64,000 nucleotides of DNA, taken from the NCBI GenBank assembly GCA_041686935.1, contig JAWLCW010000016.1, positions 1 to 64,000 of the forward strand. The letters run 5' to 3'. Positions 27,688 through 35,770 of this stretch are shown here, piece after piece. Position numbers and translations under genes: made by a program. Every line of letters starts with the position of its first letter. The stretch's first letter is position 1. This DNA is from Mariniphaga sp041686935. GTDB taxonomy: Bacteria > Bacteroidota > Bacteroidia > Bacteroidales > Prolixibacteraceae. The notes below the pieces were generated by a model. The model did not search any database and was not told where the DNA came from. It saw only the letters and a list, made by a program, of their open reading frames with translations.

Positions 27688-28659
27688 CTATTCAAAACGA
27701 TAATCAAAAATCTGGCGAAAACCACGGAGAAAATCTGAGGCCTTCATCCGTTTTTTTCCTGAAAGTTGCAAATCGGTTATTTCAAGCCAGCCATCGTTAC
27801 ATGCAACGTTCAGATAAGTTTCATCATCGCTGTCAATTGTGCCTGGGTTGGCTGTTTCCTCTGCAAATACAGGTTGAGCGAAAAAGAATCTACATGGTAT
27901 TGTTCTCCCGCTTTCCCTATGAACCAGGTTTGCCCAGGCAGCCGGATGTGGAGATAATCCGCGAATAAGATTCCTTAAAGTCCCGACATTTTTATTCCAG
28001 TCAATTTTGCAGTCTTCCTTAAAAATTCTTGGGGCGTGTTTTATAGATTCATCCTGAATAAATTCAGACTGCGGGATGGGACTTACATTTCCCTTTGCCA
28101 GTGAATCCACTGTTTCGAGTACCAGGTCTGCGCCGGTTTTCATCAAACGGTCGTGAATATCGCCCACTGTATCATTTTCTCCGATTTCAGTTTCACGCTG
28201 AAATAAAATTTTCCCGGTGTCAATTTCATGGTCGAGCAGAAAAGTGGTAACACCGGTTTTGGTTTCACCATTAATAATAGCCCAGTTGAGCGGCGCTGCC
28301 CCGCGGTATTGAGGCAATAATGAAGCATGCAGGTTAAAAGTTCCGAGCCGTGGCATATTCCAAACCACTTCAGGCAACATCCGGAATGCAACCACTATCT
28401 GCAAATCGGCCTGAAGTGATTTTAGTTCTTCCAGAAATCCGGTGTCTTTCAGCTTTTCGGGCTGAAGAACTTTCAACCCTTTTTCAACCGCATATTTTTT
28501 GACTTCAGATTCGGTAAGTTTTTTTCCCCGGCCGGCAGGTTTATCCGGAGCAGTAACTACCGCCACCACGTTATAGCCGTTTTCAACAAGCATTTTTAAA
28601 CTGGCTACTGCAAAACCAGGCGTACCCATAAATACAATACGGAGATTTTTTCCTGCCAT
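27688..28659 (-). CDS. fmt: Methionyl-tRNA formyltransferase
   Basis: 323 aa. Formylates the initiator Met-tRNA using 10-formyltetrahydrofolate. The N-terminal Rossmann-type domain begins RIVFMGTPGFAVASL; the catalytic loop is FNLHASLLPQYRGAAP with the Asn/His pair, followed by the DHEIDTG segment containing the catalytic Asp. The C-terminal domain (IRGLSPHPAAWA) is complete. About 225 bases separate it from groES upstream on its 3' side. Confidence 0.97.
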   Translation of the reverse strand: MAGKNLRIVFMGTPGFAVASLKMLVENGYNVVAVVTAPDKPAGRGKKLTESEVKKYAVEKGLKVLQPEKLKDTGFLEELKSLQADLQIVVAFRMLPEVVWNMPRLGTFNLHASLLPQYRGAAPLNWAIINGETKTGVTTFLLDHEIDTGKILFQRETEIGENDTVGDIHDRLMKTGADLVLETVDSLAKGNVSPIPQSEFIQDESIKHAPRIFKEDCKIDWNKNVGTLRNLIRGLSPHPAAWANLVHRESGRTIPCRFFFAQPVFAEETANPGTIDSDDETYLNVACNDGWLEITDLQLSGKKRMKASDFLRGFRQIFDYRFE

Positions 28660-28754
28660 TAATTATAATTTTCAGCAAAAATAAACATTCAGACCAATAA
28701 AAAGAGTGTTTTAACGATTAAACCTTTTCAACCGGACAGGTTTAATAAAAACAT

Positions 28755-28961
28755 TCACAATTGTTTCAGTCTGGTATTCCCTTTTTGTGCTTTTGGCCAG
28801 TAAGGACAATGTCTGCATCCGTTGGCACAACAATACCCGCGGCGAATTAAATATTCTGTAGTCATTACCCTGTAACCATTTTCGAAATAGAAATCTTTTC
28901 CCTCCGAAAGGTCATCGCTGAAATCATTACTGTCGTCAAAATGATCAAACCTGTTGCTCAT
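28755..28961 (-). CDS. DUF5522 small cysteine-rich protein
   Basis: 68 aa. The core YFENGYRVMTTEYLIRRGYC and the following CANGCRHCPYWP has the three-cysteine CCxNGCRHCPY signature of the DUF5522 family, which looks like a metal or cluster site. The N-terminal 25 residues are acidic and poorly conserved in pattern. Function unknown. It is divergent from the 131-aa protein at 29016. Confidence 0.8.
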   Translation of the reverse strand: MSNRFDHFDDSNDFSDDLSEGKDFYFENGYRVMTTEYLIRRGYCCANGCRHCPYWPKAQKGNTRLKQL

Positions 28962-29015
28962 AAAATGAAAATCTCCAAATTAACCGTACATTTAAACACA
29001 AAACGCAAAGAAAAG

Positions 29016-29411
29016 ATGGGAATAGAACGCGATTATTTAATGCGGCAACTGATGATGCTTTTCGATGTTATTCAGAAAATATTCAATTTCAGGAAGAAAG
29101 GACAAAAAGAAGAAGCCGAAGAGCAAATCCGCCATTTTTACAATCATCTGAAGTTGGAGACGAAAATTCAGGAGAAAAGTATTGAATCACTTCTTGAACA
29201 CCTGGTTTCGGAAAAAAAATTCACCAACAACCACCTGGAGATGATTGCCTTTGTTTTAAAAGAGCAAGGCGAGTTGGCTGAAGATTCAGCGCAAAAACTG
29301 GATTTTTTCAGAAAAGCATATTTCCTTTTGGAAAAAGTTGACCGCGAAAGCACCAGTTTTTCCATGGACCGGCAAATGAAACTGGCCGAGTTGAGGGAGT
29401 ATCTGAATTGA
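29016..29411 (+). CDS. Hypothetical helical protein, 131 aa
   Basis: The ATG at 29016 is chosen because it gives the start MGIERDYLMRQLMML and avoids overlap with the divergent DUF5522 gene; an earlier in-frame ATG at 28941 would overlap it. The protein is almost entirely helical and charged (FRKKGQKEEAEEQIRHFYNH, then long heptad-like stretches) with no membrane segment. The YLMRQLxxLxxVIxKI start recalls DUF6483-type tetratricopeptide-like proteins, but I am not certain. It converges on the DMT transporter gene. Confidence 0.6.
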   Translation: MGIERDYLMRQLMMLFDVIQKIFNFRKKGQKEEAEEQIRHFYNHLKLETKIQEKSIESLLEHLVSEKKFTNNHLEMIAFVLKEQGELAEDSAQKLDFFRKAYFLLEKVDRESTSFSMDRQMKLAELREYLN

Positions 29412-29523
29412 AAGGGAATTAATGCAGAAAGGCATAAATGCATGAATGCATAAAGGATTCAATTTTTGAAGAAATTCAATAATATGGCAATTCTGAGTTT
29501 CGCAATTTTTCAATTTCACAGTT

Positions 29524-30435
29524 TCACAAAAAAAACATGGCCACTCCACCCACTGTAACCACAGCACCCAAAATCTCTTTCCAGTTCACTTTTTCCTTAA
29601 AAATGATTACTGCGGGCAAAATAATGAGTACCGGAACAATAGCCATCAGAGTTGCCGCAATGCCGGTTTCGGTGTGTTGCACGGCCAAAAGTGAAAAGGA
29701 AACCCCCAAAAAAGGGCCAAAAAAAGCTCCGAGTGTTATACGTTTCATGGCAGAACCGTGTTTCAAAGCGGACCAAACACGGGGCCACCGTTTCATGAAA
29801 ATAAAAAGAATGGCAAATCCGGCGATTCCGGTCAGCACCCTGATTTGCGAAGCGGAGAAGGCATCGTAACTGCCCATTCCTTTTTTACTGAGAACGAGGC
29901 CTGCCGCCTGTCCTAGCGCACCTCCCAGTGCCAGTAAAATTCCGGGAACCGAATAATTGGATTTCAATTTCCTGACGATGGAACCATTTTTTTCGGTTTT
30001 TTCCCGCTTCAAAATCACGATAACAATACCAACCATTGTAATAGCCATTCCCAGCCAGCTTTTTGGGGAGAGCACTTCACCCAGCATCAGCCATCCCACA
30101 AATGCTGCAAAGGGCGGAGCCAGCGACATCATAAGCATGGAAATGCGTGCACCAACCACCACAAACGCCTGAAAAAGAAGCAGATCGCCAATGACAAAAC
30201 CAACCAGGCCCGAAAGAGCCAGCCACTGCCACTGAAACAAAGTAGCATCGGTGGGGAAGAAAAACCCGCGGGCAATCCAGCTGTAAACGCCAATAAAAAA
30301 GAAAGCCATGACCAGCCGGATGAGGTTCACGGCCAGCGACCCAACCTTTTTCCCTGCCGACTCGAATGCCATGCTGGTGACGGTCCAGAAAACCGCCGTG
30401 AGCAATCCTGCTATTTCACCAAAGTAATTTTGCAT
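29524..30435 (-). CDS. EamA/DMT-family membrane transporter
   Basis: 303 aa with about ten hydrophobic helices in two homologous halves, each with an EamA-like ending (IAGLLTAVFWTVTSMAFE at the start of half one; IVPVLIILPAVIIFKEKVNW near the end of half two). These drug/metabolite transporters export or import small metabolites; the substrate cannot be read from sequence. The gene appears monocistronic. Confidence 0.88.
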   Translation of the reverse strand: MQNYFGEIAGLLTAVFWTVTSMAFESAGKKVGSLAVNLIRLVMAFFFIGVYSWIARGFFFPTDATLFQWQWLALSGLVGFVIGDLLLFQAFVVVGARISMLMMSLAPPFAAFVGWLMLGEVLSPKSWLGMAITMVGIVIVILKREKTEKNGSIVRKLKSNYSVPGILLALGGALGQAAGLVLSKKGMGSYDAFSASQIRVLTGIAGFAILFIFMKRWPRVWSALKHGSAMKRITLGAFFGPFLGVSFSLLAVQHTETGIAATLMAIVPVLIILPAVIIFKEKVNWKEILGAVVTVGGVAMFFL

Positions 30436-30459
30436 ATTTCAGGCTTTGGGTAGCGCGGT

Positions 30460-30489
30460 TTCCCGCGAAGCGATCACTATGTGACGATC
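30460..30489. repeat. Short palindromic element, second instance
   Basis: TTCCCGCGAAGCGATC (30460-30475) is identical to 21531-21546 in the tRNA remnant. Here the adjoining hairpin is TCAC-TAT-GTGA instead of TCCC-TTT-GGGA, so both stem strands changed together. Confidence 0.55.
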
Positions 30490-30549
30490 CGCACATTTTT
30501 CAATCAGCGGCTTGTCCGAATGGATGCCTTCGGCAAAAACCACTGAACC

Positions 30550-31644
30550 CTAATCCAGCAGCTCCGAAACTGCCTCGCGCAATGCTTCGTCGCGTTTGTT
30601 TTTGGCGATGATTTTACCGTTTTTGTCCACAATTAGACTGGCCGGAATGGAATTTACCGCATACATTTGAGCAGCAGCATTGTTCCAGTAGGCCAAATCG
30701 GAAACATGGGGCCATGTGAGTTTATCGTCGTCGATGGCTTTTAGCCAGGCATCGCGGTCGCGGTCGAGCGAAACGCCAAATACGCTGAAACCTTTGTCTT
30801 TGTATTCGTTGTAAACGGCCACAATGTTCGGGTTTTCCTGACGGCAGGGTCCGCACCAGGCAGCCCAGAAATCGAGAAGTGTATATTCATTTTGCTTGTA
30901 GATATCCGAAAATTTCACCGGGTTTCCGTCGGGATCGTTCATGGTAAAATCGGGAGCAATCTGGCCCACCGCAACGGTTTTCAGTTTTTCAATACGCTCC
31001 GTTAAAGCAATAATTGAAGGCACTTCTTTTAATTTTGGATCGAGCGCACTCACCAGCTTGTCCAATTCGTCCACTTCCATTCCGAACTGCACACGCGAAA
31101 GAAAATAAGGTGCCGCAAATGAACCGGGATTATTTCTAACGAAATCAGCCTGCATGGTGTTGGTGCTTTCGTACATTGCTTCCACCTGCTTCATCAGTTC
31201 CGAAGCCTTGTCCTCTTCTCCGGCGGCTGCGGCTTCCCGTGCTTCCTGATATAGAGCCATGTATTCTTCTCCTATCTCCTGAATCCGCCTGTTAACCTCG
31301 TTGTATTCATCATGGGTTTTGGAACCGGTAACCTCAATCTGTTCCAGATTTGCGGCATTGCCGGTAACTGTCATTTTTGCATTTTCAACAAACAGAATGG
31401 TTTTTGCCCGTTGTCCCAATACAGACAAATAATGATCTTCCGGTGTAACAACTTCGCCTTTCAAAACGGCTGTTCCATCCACAATGTCTGCCGTATCAAC
31501 CGGAATCCATTGTGAAGCGCCTCTTTTTTCCAATAAAATCTGCCCCTCAGCATCTTCGAGGTTCACGGTAATTTCAAATCCTTTTTCCTGCTGGCTGCAT
31601 GCAAAAAATGCAACTGCTGCTATTAAAACCAATACTTTCTTCAT
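30550..31644 (-). CDS. TlpA-like thioredoxin-fold lipoprotein with DUF4369
   Basis: 364 aa from the ATG at 31644, which precedes the lipoprotein signal MKKVLVLIAAVAFFAC (Cys16). Residues about 20-125 read as a DUF4369 beta domain (VNLEDAEGQILLEKRG), then comes a helical linker, then a thioredoxin domain from about residue 225 with the redox motif WCGPC in LDFWAAWCGPCRQENP and the cis-Pro region NSIPASLIVD. Such proteins act as thiol-disulfide reductases in the periplasm. Monocistronic by position. Confidence 0.92.
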   Translation of the reverse strand: MKKVLVLIAAVAFFACSQQEKGFEITVNLEDAEGQILLEKRGASQWIPVDTADIVDGTAVLKGEVVTPEDHYLSVLGQRAKTILFVENAKMTVTGNAANLEQIEVTGSKTHDEYNEVNRRIQEIGEEYMALYQEAREAAAAGEEDKASELMKQVEAMYESTNTMQADFVRNNPGSFAAPYFLSRVQFGMEVDELDKLVSALDPKLKEVPSIIALTERIEKLKTVAVGQIAPDFTMNDPDGNPVKFSDIYKQNEYTLLDFWAAWCGPCRQENPNIVAVYNEYKDKGFSVFGVSLDRDRDAWLKAIDDDKLTWPHVSDLAYWNNAAAQMYAVNSIPASLIVDKNGKIIAKNKRDEALREAVSELLD

Positions 31645-31751
31645 TTTCTTCAAATTAAACTGTTTGTGAATTTTGCCCGAAAGATAGAAAATCATTTAAC
31701 AACGAAAAAACCAGCGATTCACTATTCAGCAAAAAAACTTAAATTTACCTT

Positions 31752-32351
31752 ATGAAACCGGAAAAAAGAATACATATACTGATAGTCAATAACGCTGAGA
31801 AAGGCATTACGGAATTTACCAATCCGCTGGAAAAAATTGTATCAGCAATGGGGTTCACTTCTGAAACTATTGAATACAGGGATTGCCTTCATTTTGATTT
31901 CGAGAAAACAGAAGGCATTTTGCTGTCCGGTTCACCACAAGGCAACGATATTGTGCAACACCATCTCCCTTACTTCCAATGGTTGAAAGCGTATGAAAAA
32001 CCTGTTTTGGGAATTTGTGCCGGACATCACATTGCCGGATATCTTTACGGGGCAGAATTATTGCGCGGCGAAGAACCGGAATCCGGCGATTTTATTGTTG
32101 AAATTCTGGAAGATGATCCGCTGTTTTCGGGCCTGTCGCAAAAAATTACCGTAAAACAAATGCACAACGATTCCATTTCGCTCCCTCCGGGTTTCGAACT
32201 GCTGGCCACCTCAAAAACCTGCCACAACCAGATTATGAAACATTGGAATAAACCGCTTTACACCTGTCAGTTTCACCCTGAATATCACAATCACAAACTG
32301 ATTCATAATTTTTTAAACATAGTAATCCACGAATCTTTAGGCATGGATTGA
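31752..32351 (+). CDS. Class I glutamine amidotransferase domain protein
   Basis: 199 aa. The nucleophile elbow is PVLGICAGHHIAGYL with the catalytic Cys, and the His-Glu pair lies in CQFHPEYHN. The oxyanion segment LLSGSPQGND is also typical. Stand-alone GMP-synthase-like amidotransferases of this kind act on small substrates or are paired with a synthetase; the neighbour asnB on the opposite strand has its own glutaminase domain, so it is not an obvious partner. Confidence 0.85.
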   Translation: MKPEKRIHILIVNNAEKGITEFTNPLEKIVSAMGFTSETIEYRDCLHFDFEKTEGILLSGSPQGNDIVQHHLPYFQWLKAYEKPVLGICAGHHIAGYLYGAELLRGEEPESGDFIVEILEDDPLFSGLSQKITVKQMHNDSISLPPGFELLATSKTCHNQIMKHWNKPLYTCQFHPEYHNHKLIHNFLNIVIHESLGMD

Positions 32352-32371
32352 AATAATAGTTTTGCTGCAAG

Positions 32372-34084
32372 TTAAATTGCAACTACCGGTTGCGCCTGAC
32401 TTCTTTTAATATCCTCAAAAACAGCTCCTTTTTCATGTACAGAGTTTACAGCTCTTCCCGAAGGATCAGCATTACCCTGAAATGAAGCATCCCATGCCAG
32501 TGCCTCGCCTGTGCTGCACGCTATGGAAGGTACTGAAGGAACACACGCTGCCGCCTGGTCCGACGGAAAATGTTCGCTGTAAATGGTCCGGTACATGTAT
32601 TCCTCCTTGTTCATGGGTGTATTCACCGGGAAGCGGAATTTTGCATTTTCCATCATTTCGTCGGTGACCTGTTCGCGGGCAATCTGTTTCAGTGTGTCAA
32701 TCCAGCCGTAGCCCACACCGTCGGAAAATTGTTCTTTTTGTCGCCAGGCCACGCTTTCGGGCAGGTATTTTTCAAAACCTTTACGCAGGCACCACTTTTC
32801 CATTTTTCCGTCTTTGGCCATTTTGGCTTCCGGGTTAAACCGCATCGCAACGTCAATAAATTCCTTGTCGAGGAAAGGAACCCGTCCTTCCACTCCCCAT
32901 GAAGCAAGCGACTTGTTGGCACGCAGGCAATCGTAAAGGTGTAAACGGCTCACTTTACGCACACTTTCCTTGTGAAACTCCTCCGCGTTGGGCGCTTTAT
33001 GAAAATAGAGATAGCCTCCGAAAATCTCATCGGCGCCTTCGCCGGTCAATACCATTTTTATACCCATTGATTTAATTACACGTGCAATCATATACATGGG
33101 CGTTGAAGCACGCACAGTTGTTACATCATACGTTTCAATGTGGTAAATTACATCGCGGATGGCATCCAGTCCTTCCTGAATGGTATAATGAATTTCGTGG
33201 TGAATGGTGCCAATATGGTCGGCTACTTTTCGGGAGGCAGCCAAATCGGGCGATCCTTCCAAACCAATAACAAACGAATGTAACTGCGGCCACCAGGCAT
33301 CTTTCTGGTCATTTTCTTCAATTCGTTTGGGAGCAAATTTTTTAGCCAGCGCCGATGTAATGGAAGAATCGAGACCACCCGAAAGGAGAACACCATAAGG
33401 CACGTCCGACATCAACTGACGGTGAACGGCATCTTCCAGTGCTTGAGCAAGTTCATCAATGTCAGCCGGATTATCTTTCACATTTTCAAATTCTGTCCAT
33501 TCGCGTTCATACCAGCGTTTCAATTCGCCATCTTTACTGTATAAATAATGTCCGGGAGGAAATTCCTGAATTCTTTTGCAATACCCTTCCAGCGCTTTCA
33601 GCTCTGAAGCCACATAATAATTACCAAATTCATCCCAACCCTGGTAAAGCGGAATAATTCCGATGTGGTCACGGGCAATCAGGTAGGCATCTTCTTCCTC
33701 GTCGTATAGGCCGAAAGCAAAAATACCGTTCATATCGTCGAGAAACTTTTCTTTCTTTTCGCGGTAAAGCGCCAGAATTACTTCGCAATCGGACCCGGTT
33801 AAAAACTCGTATTTCCCTTCAAACTGTTTTCTGATTTCGCGGTGGTTATAAATTTCACCGTTTACGCCCAGAATCAGCTTCCGGTCTTTGCTATATAAAG
33901 GCTGGCCTCCCGATTCCGGGTCAACAATGGAAAGCCGCTCGTGCGCTATCAACGCTTTATCACCGCAATAAATCCCCGACCAGTCCGGACCACGGTGCCG
34001 TAATTTTTTCGACATCTCCAAAACCTGTGGCCGCAACTGTTGACTTTCGGTTTTTAAATCAAATGCACATACTATTCCACACAT
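32372..34084 (-). CDS. asnB: Asparagine synthase (glutamine-hydrolysing)
   Basis: 570 aa. Converts aspartate to asparagine with glutamine as nitrogen donor. Cys2 (MCGIVCAF) is the N-terminal glutaminase nucleophile; the synthetase domain has the PP-loop VLLSGGLDSSITSALAKKF and GEGADEIFGGY. Length and order match AsnB. It ends in a tail after the core (about SDQAAACVPSVPSIACSTGE), as in E. coli AsnB relatives. Monocistronic. Confidence 0.96.
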   Translation of the reverse strand: MCGIVCAFDLKTESQQLRPQVLEMSKKLRHRGPDWSGIYCGDKALIAHERLSIVDPESGGQPLYSKDRKLILGVNGEIYNHREIRKQFEGKYEFLTGSDCEVILALYREKKEKFLDDMNGIFAFGLYDEEEDAYLIARDHIGIIPLYQGWDEFGNYYVASELKALEGYCKRIQEFPPGHYLYSKDGELKRWYEREWTEFENVKDNPADIDELAQALEDAVHRQLMSDVPYGVLLSGGLDSSITSALAKKFAPKRIEENDQKDAWWPQLHSFVIGLEGSPDLAASRKVADHIGTIHHEIHYTIQEGLDAIRDVIYHIETYDVTTVRASTPMYMIARVIKSMGIKMVLTGEGADEIFGGYLYFHKAPNAEEFHKESVRKVSRLHLYDCLRANKSLASWGVEGRVPFLDKEFIDVAMRFNPEAKMAKDGKMEKWCLRKGFEKYLPESVAWRQKEQFSDGVGYGWIDTLKQIAREQVTDEMMENAKFRFPVNTPMNKEEYMYRTIYSEHFPSDQAAACVPSVPSIACSTGEALAWDASFQGNADPSGRAVNSVHEKGAVFEDIKRSQAQPVVAI

Positions 34085-34563
34085 TTTTCTGCAATTTTAG
34101 TTTATACTGTCTTTGTGCGCCAAAAATATACATTTTGGCATAAAATCAAAATAAATATTGACAATATTCCATTTTTATTGATTTTTATTTTACATTTAGA
34201 AAAAATAGTTAAAGAAAAATAATCATTTAATTTTCCAAACTCCCCCCTGATGAACCTTTGAAAAACCGGAAAAAAGAAAAATTAAGACTTCGCACCCCGT
34301 TAATTCCCGGCATATCCAATTATAAAATGGCAAAATCCGATTAGAATCCTGTATTAATTCCCGGATAGCTGGAAAGTTCCAAATTGTATTAAGATTAACA
34401 TTAGACACTTTAGACGTTTCAGCCAGTTTAAAGAAAATATTTGGGTTCAGAGAATGATAATGGAGGAATTCCACTATATTTGTTAAGGTTCAATATGAAC
34501 GAAAACCCATTATTTTTGTTATAGTTCTCAAAATAATTCTTTAACAAAAAAAAAGAAAACGAT
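34085..34563. other. Intergenic region with two TAnnTTTG-like boxes
   Basis: About 480 bases between asnB and the DUF302 gene. A minus-strand open frame at 34223-34474 has no family resemblance and is not accepted. Two plus-strand boxes of the Bacteroidota -7 type occur, TATATTTG at 34475-34482 and TATTTTTG at 34511-34518; no well-spaced -33 TTTG was found for either. Confidence 0.5.
34511..34518 (+). promoter_or_regulatory. Possible -7 promoter box of the DUF302 gene
   Basis: TATTTTTG matches the Bacteroidota TAnnTTTG consensus 45 bases before the ATG at 34564. The upstream -33 element is not well spaced, so this is tentative. Confidence 0.35.
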
Positions 34564-34962
34564 ATGAGCTATTATTTCAGTACCGTATTGAAAAATAAAA
34601 GTTTTGAAGAAGTAATCGGGAATGTTAAGGCTGAATTGGCCAAAGAGGGATTTGGTGTTCCATCAGAAGTGGATATGCAAAATACATTTAAAATGAAATT
34701 GGGCATCGATTTCAGAAAATACATGATTTTGGGCGCCTGCAACCCCGGATATGCCCGAAAAGCGGTGGAAAGCGAAAAAAATCTGGGCGTTTTATTGCCT
34801 TGCAGCGTAGTGGTCCAGGAGCACGAAAATGGTGATATTGAAGTAGCCGCAGTTGATCCGCTGGCTTCCATGATGGCCGTTACCAATCCCACGGTTCAGG
34901 AAATAGCCACAGAAATTACACGCAGGCTGGAGAGGGTTATTGAAAATTTGAATTCCATTTAA
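34564..34962 (+). CDS. DUF302-family protein
   Basis: 132 aa. Matches the DUF302 pattern: an N-terminal FEEVIGNVKAELAKEGFGV, the central LGACNPGYARKAVESEKNLG and VLLPCSVVVQE, with a final region containing a Pro and two helices. The CNPxxA segment is a family hallmark. Biochemical role is not established; no signal peptide, so likely cytoplasmic. It precedes the glycosyltransferase locus by 52 bases. Confidence 0.88.
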   Translation: MSYYFSTVLKNKSFEEVIGNVKAELAKEGFGVPSEVDMQNTFKMKLGIDFRKYMILGACNPGYARKAVESEKNLGVLLPCSVVVQEHENGDIEVAAVDPLASMMAVTNPTVQEIATEITRRLERVIENLNSI

Positions 34963-35014
34963 AACCTGCCTCTCCCAAATTCTTTCTATTTTTGCCGCAT
35001 AAAAATCAAAATGT

Positions 35015-35770
35015 ATGATTAACGGCAAAAAAATAGTGGTGGTCCTTCCGGCATACAACGCCTCCAAAACAATTGAAATGACTTACAAAGAAATTGATTT
35101 TTCAATTGTTGACGATGTCATTCTGGTGGACGACCTGAGCAAGGACGACACAGTGGAAGTGGGAAGAAAACTGGGAATAAAACATATCATCATTCACGAA
35201 AAAAATACCGGTTACGGGGGTAACCAGAAATCGTGCTATAACAAAGCGCTTGAAATTGACGCGGATATCGTTGTGATGCTCCACCCCGACTACCAGTACA
35301 CACCCAAACTTATTCCGGCTATGACGCACCTCATTGCCAGCGGACTTTACCACGTGGTGCTGGGATCACGTATTTTGGGCAAAGGTGCGATTCAAGGCGG
35401 AATGCCGCTGGTGAAGTACATTGCCAACCGCGGGCTTACATTCATACAGAATATCCTGATGAACGCCAAACTCTCTGAATACCACACCGGTTACCGCGCT
35501 TTTTCCCGTGAAGTTCTGGAAACAGTAAATTATGAAACCAACTCCGATAATTTTGTTTTCGATAACCAGATGCTGGCGCAAATATGGTACGCCGGTTATG
35601 ACATTGCCGAAATTACCTGTCCTACCAAATATTTCGACGATGCTTCGAGTATCAACTTTAAAAACAGCAGTATTTACGGAATCGGAGTATTGAAAACTTC
35701 GCTGCAATACCGCCTCCAAAAATGGAAACTCCTGAATCATAAAATATTTCAACCTAAGAGAGTTCAATGA
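35015..35770 (+). CDS. GT2 glycosyltransferase (polyprenyl-phosphate sugar synthase type)
   Basis: 251 aa. The N-terminal GT-A fold begins VVVLPAYNASKTIEMTYKEI, with VDDLSKDDT and the nucleotide-sugar motif MLHPDYQYTP in place of a DxD. A GYRAFSREVL stretch follows, as in dolichol-phosphate glucosyl/mannosyl synthases of the DPM1/Alg5 group. No C-terminal membrane helices. It would make a lipid-linked sugar donor in the cytoplasm. The TGA stop overlaps the ATG of the GT-C gene (ATGA), so the two are translated as a pair: lipid-sugar maker followed by a membrane transferase that uses it. Confidence 0.88.
   Translation: MINGKKIVVVLPAYNASKTIEMTYKEIDFSIVDDVILVDDLSKDDTVEVGRKLGIKHIIIHEKNTGYGGNQKSCYNKALEIDADIVVMLHPDYQYTPKLIPAMTHLIASGLYHVVLGSRILGKGAIQGGMPLVKYIANRGLTFIQNILMNAKLSEYHTGYRAFSREVLETVNYETNSDNFVFDNQMLAQIWYAGYDIAEITCPTKYFDDASSINFKNSSIYGIGVLKTSLQYRLQKWKLLNHKIFQPKRVQ

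Noticed and set aside
27639..27968. Plus-strand open frame overlapping the 3' end of fmt
   Set aside because: It lies opposite a complete fmt gene and has no recognisable domain.
34223..34474. Minus-strand open frame of 83 codons upstream of the DUF302 gene
   Set aside because: No recognisable family and composition like surrounding AT-rich intergenic DNA; it also spans possible promoter boxes of the plus-strand gene.
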